Position numbers and translations under genes: made by a program. Source: an uncultured Collinsella sp. (GTDB lineage: Bacteria > Actinomycetota > Coriobacteriia > Coriobacteriales > Coriobacteriaceae). Taken from it: 64,000 bases of DNA. The stretch covers positions 1 through 64,000 of the forward strand of contig UQIW01000015.1 of the NCBI GenBank assembly GCA_900541235.1. The letters are read 5' to 3'. The notes beneath the pieces are model-generated. The model was not told where the DNA came from. It did no database searches and saw only the letters and a program-made list of their open reading frames with translations. Shown here in pieces: positions 57,398 through 64,000 of the stretch (position 1 is its first letter; every line of letters starts with the position of its first letter).

Positions 57398-58081
57398 ATG
57401 AAAGCACTTCCGTTTCCCTGCATCCGCCCGGCTCAGGACCGCGTGCTCGAGGCGCTGCCTGCAATGGGCAGCATCCTGAGCGGCAACGATGCTCTGCGCG
57501 GAGCCATTGCCGATGGCCTGATGCTCAAGGACCCGGGCGCGGCGTATTACGTGTACGAATGCTCGGGCGAGCCGGGGCGCGTAACAGGTGTCGTGGCGAT
57601 CTGCCCGACGAGTGTACTTGCGGGCGGCAAGGGCGTTGCCAGCGCTGACGTGGCCGCCGCTGCGCACGCGATCGCCGAACTCAAAGTTCAGCCTCGTCCC
57701 GTGTCGCTCGCCTACGAGGCCTCGCCCGTCATGGATATCATCCTGGGCGCCGCCAAAGAGGGCGCGTCGCTCTACGCCGTCACCGACCCCGCGGGCATTA
57801 CGCACCGCGCGTGGGAGGTCAAGCGCGAGGACGCCGTCGGGGCCATCCGCGCTATGCTCGACCAAGCACCGGAGCCAGCACTGGTCGACGACCCTACCTA
57901 CGCTGCCGCGCTGGTCGGGGCATCACGGCTCCTGACCGACGATGCCCGTGCCGCCGGCACCTACACGGGCAAAGAGCCGTTCAACTTTGCCGTAGCTGTA
58001 CTCTTCCCCGCCGCGCAGGTCAGCGGCGGCGTGCCGCAGGTTCCGACGGGTCTGCTCACGCACCAGGTCGCGCGGTTCTAG
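57398..58081 (+). CDS. DUF1015-like protein, short form
   Basis: A 227-residue protein whose start (KALPFPCIRPAQDRVLEALP) resembles DUF1015 family proteins. Full-length DUF1015 proteins are near 400 residues, so this is a half-length member. It includes AELKVQPRPVSLAYEASPVMDII and PFNFAVAVLFPAAQV with no catalytic motif I can name. DUF1015 proteins are often seen near serA in anaerobes, and here serCA is 1.4 kb upstream, interrupted by the M20 gene. The ribosome site is TTAGGACCG. A terminator follows. Confidence 0.6.
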   Translation: MKALPFPCIRPAQDRVLEALPAMGSILSGNDALRGAIADGLMLKDPGAAYYVYECSGEPGRVTGVVAICPTSVLAGGKGVASADVAAAAHAIAELKVQPRPVSLAYEASPVMDIILGAAKEGASLYAVTDPAGITHRAWEVKREDAVGAIRAMLDQAPEPALVDDPTYAAALVGASRLLTDDARAAGTYTGKEPFNFAVAVLFPAAQVSGGVPQVPTGLLTHQVARF

Positions 58082-58126
58082 CAAGACCAGACCGTCCAGC
58101 ACAAAAATCGGCAGCCCAACAAACAG

Positions 58127-58167
58127 GGGGCGGAGATGCAGCAGGTACATGCATCTCCGCCCCTTTT
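58127..58167. terminator. Terminator after the DUF1015-like gene
   Basis: GGGGCGGAGATGCA and TGCATCTCCGCCCC form a perfect 14-bp stem, followed by TTTT on the plus strand. It lies between converging genes and can serve both. Confidence 0.93.
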
Positions 58168-58210
58168 GCGTCGAGAAGTTATGCCGGCGACCCGTGCCGC
58201 CGTGCTCGCG

Positions 58211-58846
58211 TTATCCGCGCTGCGGACCCGCAGTAGCCACGAGCGGTTCAAGCCCCAGCTCGCGCGCGTAGTCTTCCTGCGTAAAGACTTCGACCAGTTC
58301 AAACGTACCGGCCGCATCGTCAAACGCAAAATGCAGCACTGAGCAGTTGCCCGGCACGCGATCGCGCTCGTCGGCCGCCGCACCCCTCACGTGGTCCATG
58401 AACTCCTTGATGGCCGAGCCATGGCTTACCGCGAGCACGCACGTATGGTCCGGACGCTGCGTAAGCTCGGTCAGCGTCGCCACCATGCGCTCGCGCACCT
58501 GCATCTGGCCCTCGCCGCCAAACTGGCGATAGAAGTCGCGCCACGGGCGCTCGGGCATGAGCATCACGCGCTCGGCCTCAAAGTCACCAAAGAACCACTC
58601 ACGCAGGCCGTCCAGGCGCTCGTACGCCAAGCCCGGCCACAAGTTGGCGATAGTCTGCTCGGTGCGATGAAGCGTGGAGGTGTAGGCATGATCGGGCTCA
58701 ATGCCGCGCGCACGTAAAAACATGCCGGCGCGCGCCGCCTGGTCGCAGCCCAACTGCGTAAGCGGCGAGTCACTCCACCCCTGAATGATACGCTTGAGGT
58801 TGAATATCGTCTGTCCATGACGGACCAGATACAGATCTTTATTCAT
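58211..58846 (-). CDS. Histidine phosphatase family protein (first of tandem pair)
   Basis: A 211-residue histidine (phosphoglycerate-mutase-like) phosphatase. The catalytic RHG motif is YLVRHGQTIFN, and the second histidine is in LAVSHGSAIKEF. Members dephosphorylate phosphosugars, nucleotides or cobalamin precursors, and the substrate cannot be told. AAAGGACCCCT precedes the ATG. It is the second of two tandem paralogues on the minus strand, 18 bases after the other. Confidence 0.9.
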   Translation of the reverse strand: MNKDLYLVRHGQTIFNLKRIIQGWSDSPLTQLGCDQAARAGMFLRARGIEPDHAYTSTLHRTEQTIANLWPGLAYERLDGLREWFFGDFEAERVMLMPERPWRDFYRQFGGEGQMQVRERMVATLTELTQRPDHTCVLAVSHGSAIKEFMDHVRGAAADERDRVPGNCSVLHFAFDDAAGTFELVEVFTQEDYARELGLEPLVATAGPQRG

Positions 58847-58863
58847 AGGGGTCCTTTCGTTCG

Positions 58864-59406
58864 TTACCAATCAAGGAGCGAAAACGCCCCGTCGCAATAG
58901 CCAAAATGAAGCACGGCGCCGTTGTCGGGTAGCTCCCCCTCGCCAGTCACATACTCAAGAAACTCCTGGCAGGCTGAGCCGTGGGAAACCGCCAGCACGC
59001 AGTCGTGCTGCGGCCTGGCCATGATGCGGGACAGCGCCGCGACCATGCGCGACTGAAGCTCACTTTCCGACTCGCCACCAAAGGCAACCGGATAATCACC
59101 CCAGGGCTGCGGCGGCATCTCGCGATTTGATGTGCCCTCCAGCGAGCCAAAATGCCACTCACGCAGGTCATCGACCAGCTCTATGGAACGGCCCTCGCCA
59201 ACGATAAGCTCGGCCGTATGCCGCGCCCGGCCCAACGGCGAGGAATACACATGATCAAAGGCCACGCCACGCGCCGCAAACGCCGTACGCGCCGTCAGCG
59301 CCTGCTCGCGCCCGCGCGCCGTAAGCGACGAATCGTGCCAGCCCTGCAAAATGCTCTGCACATTGAGCTCAGTCTGCCCATGCCGCACCAAATACAGATC
59401 TGCCAC
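58864..59406 (-). CDS. Histidine phosphatase family protein (second of tandem pair)
   Basis: A 180-residue paralogue of the adjacent phosphatase. LVRHGQTELN has the catalytic RHG, DLREWHFGSLEG matches the family and LAVSHGSACQEF the second His. I start it at the GTG at 59406, because GAGGAGGGT lies just upstream and VADLYLVRHG is the natural domain start; the long frame to 59484 has a Cys/Gly-rich non-homologous stretch and crosses an ACCACC palindrome. The two copies resemble each other along the whole domain, so a local duplication is likely. Confidence 0.88.
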   Translation of the reverse strand: MADLYLVRHGQTELNVQSILQGWHDSSLTARGREQALTARTAFAARGVAFDHVYSSPLGRARHTAELIVGEGRSIELVDDLREWHFGSLEGTSNREMPPQPWGDYPVAFGGESESELQSRMVAALSRIMARPQHDCVLAVSHGSACQEFLEYVTGEGELPDNGAVLHFGYCDGAFSLLDW

Positions 59407-59420
59407 ACACCCTCCTCTCG

Positions 59421-59459
59421 TACCACCACAAAGGGGACAGGCACCTTTGTGGTGGTTTA
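59421..59459. repeat. ACCACC palindrome, copy 7
   Basis: TACCACCACAAAGG, loop GGACAGGCA and CCTTTGTGGTGGTTTA. It lies between the nitroreductase and histidine phosphatase genes. Confidence 0.9.
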
Positions 59460-59488
59460 CCGCTGGATCACACCGCGGTGACACTCAA

Positions 59489-60160
59489 CTACACCAGCAC
59501 GTCGGCGAGCGAACGCTTGGGTACGTGGTGCACCTGCGCCTCGTCGCGCCAATAATTGATGGAGCCGTCGGGGTTGGAATCGATCGCATCGATCACCTGT
59601 GTCTCGGCCGGAACGCCAAACGCCATGATCAGCTTGAGCTCATATTTGTCGTTATCGAGCCCCATGGCATCGATCGCGCGGGGCGTAAAGGCCTTGAACA
59701 TACAGGCTGCCACCTCAGGCGTGGCGCTGCGGGCGGCGAGCATCATCGTCTGCGCGGCAATGCCCGTGTCGACCTCGGTAATGGGAGCGGCTGGCTTGCC
59801 CGGAACGGCGCGCTCAGCCAAAATCGCGATGTAGCCGGTCGGGCGCTCACCCTCGGCAGGACCCGGCCAATCCTTAAGCGCACCGGCCCATGCAAGCTCA
59901 TCAAATACGCGCGCGCAATCCACGGCACCGCTCACCACATGAAAACGCAGACGCTGAGCATTGGCGCCGCAGGGAGTCAGGTGAGCCAGCTCTGCCAGCT
60001 CGAGCAAAAACTCACGCGGCACGCGCATGGACTCGTCAAAACGGCGGCACGTACGGGCACGACGGACCAGCGCATCAAACGCTTCCAAGCCGAGCTTTTC
60101 GCAACCCTGCTCTGCCATCGATTCGACACTCGACGGCGCCTCGGGAACTGCTTCGTTCAT
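59489..60160 (-). CDS. Nitroreductase family protein
   Basis: A 223-residue FMN-type nitroreductase. FMN-contact residues are in RRARTCRRFD (31-42) and TPCGANAQRLRFHVV, and the C-terminal PEVAACMFKAF and LIMAFGVPAE blocks match the family. The substrate range of these enzymes is broad, including nitroaromatics and quinones; the physiological role is open. The start is ATG at 60160 with a poor ribosome site (GGGGGTCCC); a longer frame to 60328 is unlikely. The gene is the last on this strand before the palindrome at 59421. Confidence 0.85.
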   Translation of the reverse strand: MNEAVPEAPSSVESMAEQGCEKLGLEAFDALVRRARTCRRFDESMRVPREFLLELAELAHLTPCGANAQRLRFHVVSGAVDCARVFDELAWAGALKDWPGPAEGERPTGYIAILAERAVPGKPAAPITEVDTGIAAQTMMLAARSATPEVAACMFKAFTPRAIDAMGLDNDKYELKLIMAFGVPAETQVIDAIDSNPDGSINYWRDEAQVHHVPKRSLADVLV

Positions 60161-60395
60161 AGGGACCCCCAATACAAGCCAATTGTCCTTAGGAAAAACT
60201 AACCTAAAACGTAGGCAATAACGAACAGGGCTGCAATGTTCTACACCTGTTGAATAGAAAATCGCAACGTGGGGAACAACGGAAACAATTCGGGGCCTTT
60301 GGGTTACGTTTCGCCCTCTCCGACCCATACGCCAGCGCCTTTAGGCGATACTGGTTGTAACGATCAAGGCTTACGCCGCACGGAAAGGAGACATT

Positions 60396-60998
60396 ATGGG
60401 CATCTTTAAGAACGATGACCAAAAATCGAGCCAGTTTGGATTTGACGAGAAAAGCATGGCGGGCAAAGCCGTCAAGGCCGTGCGCTGGATTTACGCCATC
60501 ACGGGCGTCTTAGCGCTCATTGCTGGTATCGCGCTGCTTTTTGCACCCGCCAAGTCCCTCGTCTTTTTGACGACTGTCCTGGGTTTTTACTTTGTAATCA
60601 CTGCTGCCATCAGGCTGTTCACTGCCATTTTTGAGCCGCTGCTGCCCACCGGCTGGCGCGTGACGAGCATCATCTCCAACCTACTCATTATCTTGGGCGG
60701 CGCCATAATCCTGCGCAACCAGGCCTTCTCGACCGCGACGCTCACCACGATGGTGGTTATCGTGGCCGGCTTTGGCTGGATTGTCGAAGGTGTCATGTCC
60801 ATTCTGGAGTCCGAGCTTTCGTCCAACCGCGCCCTCGCCATCCTGAGCGGCGCACTCTCCATCATCGCCGGCATGTTCGTGTTTATCTATCCGCTGTGGT
60901 CGGCCAAGATGCTCGTCATCTTTAGCGGCGCCGCACTGCTGGTGTTTGGCGTAACGCTGATTGTTCGTGCTATTCAATTTGGCAAACTGGTGCACTAG
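60396..60998 (+). CDS. HdeD/DUF308 family membrane protein
   Basis: A 200-residue integral membrane protein with six predicted helices in the paired-helix pattern of HdeD (DUF308) proteins. It opens with a 25-residue polar segment and then WIYAITGVLALIAGIALLF. Family members such as E. coli HdeD have acid-stress roles, but most are uncharacterised. The ATG follows GGAGACATT at 60388. The stop TAG is directly followed by the ATG of the next gene, so the two are translationally linked. Confidence 0.9.
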   Translation: MGIFKNDDQKSSQFGFDEKSMAGKAVKAVRWIYAITGVLALIAGIALLFAPAKSLVFLTTVLGFYFVITAAIRLFTAIFEPLLPTGWRVTSIISNLLIILGGAIILRNQAFSTATLTTMVVIVAGFGWIVEGVMSILESELSSNRALAILSGALSIIAGMFVFIYPLWSAKMLVIFSGAALLVFGVTLIVRAIQFGKLVH

Positions 60999-61481
60999 AT
61001 GCCACGAACGCTCTTTATTGATGCAGACGCCTGCCCGGTCACGCGCGAGTCGATTGACTGCGCGCGGCGGGCGGGCGTCGCCGTTGTTATCGCCGGCAAC
61101 AGCACGCAAAACCTAGAACGGCACATTCGCCGCGACGACCCGCGCGATGCTGAGCACGCGCGACGCGGATTTTGGGTCACGACGCTCGATGTGAGCGTGG
61201 GCGCCGACAGCGCCGACTTTGCCATTATCGAGCGCCTGCAGGCTGGCGACGTGGTCGTGACGCAGGACATTGGCCTGACGAGCATGGTGCTCGGACGCGA
61301 TGCCGCCGCTATCGGCGTGCGCGGGCGTGTCTACGATAAGGCGACCATCGACATGCAACTGTTTATTCGCCACGAGGAAAAGAAGGTGCGTCGCGCTGGC
61401 GGTCGCACCCGCGGGCCGGCAGCCTTCACCAGCGAGGACCGAGCCCGCTTTAAACGCAACCTCACCGAGTTGCTACGCTAA
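60999..61481 (+). CDS. YaiI/YqxD family (DUF188) protein
   Basis: A 160-residue protein with an N-terminal DADACPV motif (9-15), the FIDADACPV signature of this family. Other conserved blocks are VTQDIGLTSMVLG and GRVYDKATID. The family has a PIN/Toprim-like fold prediction and may act on nucleic acid, but no activity is established. It abuts the HdeD-like gene with zero spacing. It ends 2 bases before a terminator. Confidence 0.93.
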   Translation: MPRTLFIDADACPVTRESIDCARRAGVAVVIAGNSTQNLERHIRRDDPRDAEHARRGFWVTTLDVSVGADSADFAIIERLQAGDVVVTQDIGLTSMVLGRDAAAIGVRGRVYDKATIDMQLFIRHEEKKVRRAGGRTRGPAAFTSEDRARFKRNLTELLR

Positions 61482-61483
61482 CC

Positions 61484-61523
61484 AAGGCAGATTTTTGGGA
61501 TATGCCCGGAAATCTGCCTTTTT
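61484..61523 (+). terminator. Terminator of the hdeD-yaiI operon
   Basis: AAGGCAGATTT and AAATCTGCCTT form an 11-bp stem, followed by TTT. Confidence 0.9.
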
Positions 61524-61568
61524 GTTTAGAGCGGTGTGAGCGCTCAGGATCCATGGCTCAACAAAAAA

Positions 61569-61635
61569 ACGGGCTTCAAAATGCCATGCGTCGCCGCACT
61601 GCGCAGGCGCCGAGCATGGCTATTTTGAAGCCCGT
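61569..61635 (-). terminator. Terminator of the metal-exporter gene
   Basis: ACGGGCTTCAAAAT and ATTTTGAAGCCCGT form a 14-bp stem extended by GCCATGC/GCATGGC, and TTTTTTTG follows on the minus strand. Confidence 0.9.
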
Positions 61636-61649
61636 TTTGTTAGGCCTAC

Positions 61650-62732
61650 TTAGAGGCCGAAGGCGGAAAGAACGAGTCCCCAACCGGCGCCGATGACGTA
61701 CATCATGACCAGGAACACGGCATTTTCGCGAGCGCTGCGGTTGGTACGGAACAGCACCAGGTAGCCCACGCCGGCAGAGATAAGCGTGCCGGCGAGCATC
61801 GGCGCCAGCTGCAGCGCACCTTCGAGGTACAACTGCGTAATAACGACGCTGGCAGAGCAGTTGGGGATCAGACCGACAAGCGCCGAGCCCAGGACAGCGA
61901 GCGTCTCGTTGCCGCGCAGGAACTGCTCGATTGCGGACTCGCCAAAGGTCTCGAGGACGGCGACCAGAATCAACGTCACTAGGAAAATGAATACCGACAC
62001 CTGCACGGTGTGCGAGATCGCGCTGCGGATGATCGACAGAACGGGCGCGCCCTCGTGGGAGTGACCGTGCTCATGACGGTGTTCATGCTCGCCCTCATGA
62101 CCGTGATCGTGGCCGTGGTCGTGCCCGCGCTCGTCCTCATCCTCGTCACAGCCGCAATGATCGCGTTCGCACAGCTCGTGGATGTGATCGGCACTTACGC
62201 CCGCCTCGGCCACCTCGTCAATGATGTCGCCCCCGGTATGGTCGTCGTGCGCGCAGTTCACATGAGCCGGATTGGCAGCGGTCCCCAACACGGTACGGCG
62301 AATCGCCGCATGCGCGCGGGCATTACGACGAAGGCCGCGGATAGCCGCATCCACGATAAAGCCCGTGACCAGCGCGATCAGCGCCTTCGAGGCGAGCAGC
62401 ATCGCCATGGTCTGCACGGGAACTTGCTCGGCGAGCAACAGCGGCAACATCTCGTCGGAGGTCGAGAGGAACACGGCGACCAGCGTGCCCAGCGTCACGA
62501 CGCGGCCGGCGTACAGCGTCGCCGCCATGGCCGAAAACCCGCACTGTGGCACCATGCCCAACAACGAGCCAACCACGGGACCAGCGGCACCGGCACGCTT
62601 GATGGCGCCGTTGACGCGGTCGCCCGCAACGTGCTCAAGTGTCTCGAGGGCAAGATACGTCACCAACAAAAACGGCACCAGCGACAGCGTGTCCTTGCCG
62701 GCGTCGAGCAGAATATCAATCAGTAAATCCAT
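61650..62732 (-). CDS. 10-TM heavy-metal exporter-like protein (ArsP_2 / putative Mn transporter)
   Basis: A 360-residue integral membrane protein with about ten helices in two halves. Each half holds a similar loop: MVPQCGFSAMAATLY and LIPNCSASVVITQLY, a repeat typical of the ArsP_2 family. The central loop is very rich in His (HDHGHDHGHEGEH), Asp and Glu and has a CGCDED patch, which suggests metal binding and sensing. The family has been linked to manganese or other metal export. A weak GAAAGG precedes the ATG. It is divergent from the exonuclease gene, with an imperfect dyad between. Confidence 0.85.
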   Translation of the reverse strand: MDLLIDILLDAGKDTLSLVPFLLVTYLALETLEHVAGDRVNGAIKRAGAAGPVVGSLLGMVPQCGFSAMAATLYAGRVVTLGTLVAVFLSTSDEMLPLLLAEQVPVQTMAMLLASKALIALVTGFIVDAAIRGLRRNARAHAAIRRTVLGTAANPAHVNCAHDDHTGGDIIDEVAEAGVSADHIHELCERDHCGCDEDEDERGHDHGHDHGHEGEHEHRHEHGHSHEGAPVLSIIRSAISHTVQVSVFIFLVTLILVAVLETFGESAIEQFLRGNETLAVLGSALVGLIPNCSASVVITQLYLEGALQLAPMLAGTLISAGVGYLVLFRTNRSARENAVFLVMMYVIGAGWGLVLSAFGL

Positions 62733-62773
62733 GACGGATGGAACCTTTCGTGTCTTTCGGCAGCATTGTAAAA

Positions 62774-62811
62774 GTCCTAGCGGTCAACTAGGGTATTGTA
62801 GTTGTCCTAGG
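62774..62811. promoter_or_regulatory. Imperfect dyad in front of the metal-exporter gene
   Basis: CCTAG (62775-62779) with CTAGG (62807-62811) and CAACTA (62785-62790) with TAGTTG (62799-62804) form an inverted repeat of about 36 bases. The sites sit about 50 bases upstream of the exporter start. DtxR/MntR-like repressors bind dyads of comparable size. Confidence 0.4.
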
Positions 62812-62903
62812 CGCGATGCCAATAGTTGCCCATGGTAAACTATCATCTCGCCATAACTCAATGCCACCGAGCCGCGCGACGCGGCCCGTCCAAGGAGCAG
62901 TCT

Positions 62904-63872
62904 ATGAACGTTTCACAAGCACTCGAATACGAGCGTCAGCCGTTTATCCCCATGTTTATCTATGGCGATCACGGCGCCATGGAGTCCGAGCGCCAGAAGG
63001 GCGAAGAGGCCCTCAAGGTGCTCGAGACCGAGTACTTTACCGCCGAGGGCGACCCCGGCTTCGACTTTGCCACCGTGCGCGACCTGGCCGACCGCAACCG
63101 CGACCTGTGCGACCAGATTGGCGAGGCACGCCTGCGCAACGTGACGCCCGCGACGCTTTCGCGCGGCCTGTCCGATGCCGACACCTGCGCCGCCATCGGC
63201 AAGATGCAAAAGCGCACTGCCGCGTCCGTCATGCGCGAGATCCGCGGCGACCGCGACGCGCTCGGCGTCGCCTACGCTCGCAAGCCCATCCAAGGCACGG
63301 TGCTGGGCATCGACATCGAAACCACCGGTCGCGCGCCCGAGCGCGGCTACATCATCAACGTGGGCTGGGAAATCATGGAGCTCACCAGCGACGCCGTGCC
63401 GCATGACGCCGAAGCACACTACTGCGGCCTGCCCGACATCTATCGCGGCGAGGACGTGCCGCTGTCGAATATCCACCACATCACTTGGGACGACATCGAC
63501 GGCAAAACGCCCTTCCGTGAGAACAAGGGACTGCAGAAGCAGCTGCTCAAGCTTATGAAGAAGTACCCGTACATGGCGCATAACGCCGCGTTCGAGGACA
63601 GCTGGTTCAAGATTCACCTGGACGGTTACGCCGAGGCGCGTCGTGCCGGCAAGATTATCGTCATCGACTCGCGCCAGATCTGCCGCAGCCTGGATGCCGA
63701 CGTCCGCTCGCTCCCCCGCGAATCCGCCCCCGCCGCGCTCGAGAACTGGGCGCGCCGCCGTGGAACCCTCGCCGCCGACGCCAACGAGCAGCATCTGGGC
63801 CTGGACGACACCGACCTCATGCTCCGCACCGTCCAAGCCGAGTTCAACCTCAAGAACCTATTTGCCAAGTAG
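62904..63872 (+). CDS. DEDD-type 3'-5' exonuclease
   Basis: The 322-residue product has a DnaQ-like exonuclease domain at about 130-320. The acidic motifs are GIDIETTG (Asp/Glu), AHNAAFEDSWF and LGLDDTDLM. The first ~130 residues are helical and Arg/Glu-rich with no clear domain, so this may bind a partner or nucleic acid. It could be a DNA polymerase III epsilon-like protein or an oligoribonuclease-type enzyme. CAAGGAGCAG precedes the ATG; an upstream frame to 62826 has no ribosome site. A terminator-like hairpin is at the window end. Confidence 0.86.
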   Translation: MNVSQALEYERQPFIPMFIYGDHGAMESERQKGEEALKVLETEYFTAEGDPGFDFATVRDLADRNRDLCDQIGEARLRNVTPATLSRGLSDADTCAAIGKMQKRTAASVMREIRGDRDALGVAYARKPIQGTVLGIDIETTGRAPERGYIINVGWEIMELTSDAVPHDAEAHYCGLPDIYRGEDVPLSNIHHITWDDIDGKTPFRENKGLQKQLLKLMKKYPYMAHNAAFEDSWFKIHLDGYAEARRAGKIIVIDSRQICRSLDADVRSLPRESAPAALENWARRRGTLAADANEQHLGLDDTDLMLRTVQAEFNLKNLFAK

Positions 63873-63905
63873 AAACGTCTACGACAAACACGGCGTAGAT
63901 CACGA

Positions 63906-63942
63906 GCGGCCTCGCAGCGGGAACCCCCCGCAGCGAGGCCGC
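63906..63942 (+). terminator. Hairpin after the exonuclease gene
   Basis: GCGGCCTCGC and GCGAGGCCGC form a ten-base-pair stem, and GCGGG/CCCGC extends it inside. The T run is weak. Confidence 0.6.
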
Positions 63943-64000
63943 CCTACGTTCCACAAATAAATCTGCCATCACAAATTCTGAACCCTCATTTTGAACGATT

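Noticed and set aside
30420..59459. A CRISPR array made of the ACCACC repeats
   Set aside because: The repeats are scattered over 29 kb with unequal spacing and no spacers or cas genes.

Overview
The window is GC-rich bacterial chromosome with short intergenic gaps, small operons on both strands and no plasmid, phage or CRISPR signature. The gene set suggests a gut actinobacterium of the class Coriobacteriia, most likely Collinsella. The pointers are a sufCBDSU iron-sulfur operon behind an Rrf2 regulator, a NifU-like/GGGtGRT gene pair, ATP-type PEP carboxykinase, Rho with a very long disordered N-terminus, ATG/GTG/TTG starts with purine-rich ribosome sites, and numerous short palindromic intergenic repeats. 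The assignment rests on recognised protein families and not on any alignment.

Layout. 1-5.7 kb: surface-polysaccharide genes (partial acyltransferase, polytopic membrane protein, family 2 glycosyltransferase) and an AAA-ATPase-like protein. 5.7-7.5 kb: a secreted lysozyme-like protein with a sortase-type tail. 7.6-13.6 kb: an Rrf2 regulator divergent from sufC-sufB-sufD-sufS-sufU, whose last four junctions are tight or overlapping. 14.2-17.2 kb: a solitary REP-type transposase-like protein, then the NifU-like scaffold and GGGtGRT protein. 17.4-22 kb: an FAD oxidoreductase, two tRNA-Lys and one tRNA-His with a broken tRNA-Lys end, an aminotransferase and a ROK sugar kinase. 22-30.4 kb: VanZ plus an Ala-rich membrane protein, rho, argS and a CarD-family regulator.

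30.5-38.8 kb: an HD protein, proA and proB separated by a proline-iminopeptidase-like hydrolase on the other strand, nicotinate phosphoribosyltransferase, tRNA-Ala, and a radical SAM protein. About 38.9-39.1 kb holds a standalone structured RNA that resembles the raiA motif. 39.3-46.7 kb: a WecA/TagO-type phosphosugar transferase, trpS, an MGMT-like protein, DegV, MarR, a free-standing B3/B4-domain protein and pckA. 46.9-53.4 kb: lactate permease, a flippase-like protein, a PPP-type phosphatase and a CvrA/NhaP2-type antiporter. 53.6-58.1 kb: serC, serA, an M20 deacylase/peptidase and a short DUF1015-like protein. 58.2-64 kb: two histidine phosphatases, a nitroreductase, HdeD-like and YaiI-like proteins, a 10-TM metal exporter and a DEDD exonuclease.

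Themes. Iron-sulfur biology is prominent: the complete SUF machine, its probable Fe-S sensor, a second NifU-like protein with an uncharacterised partner, and a radical SAM enzyme. Amino-acid genes include serine (serCA) and proline (proBA) synthesis. The most unusual non-coding content is a seven-copy 35-43 bp palindrome at gene ends, a perfect 34-bp inverted repeat, two related ~125-bp inverted-repeat-bounded elements and the raiA-like RNA. These repeats share the window with a REP-type transposase-like protein whose predicted catalytic tyrosine is replaced by serine.
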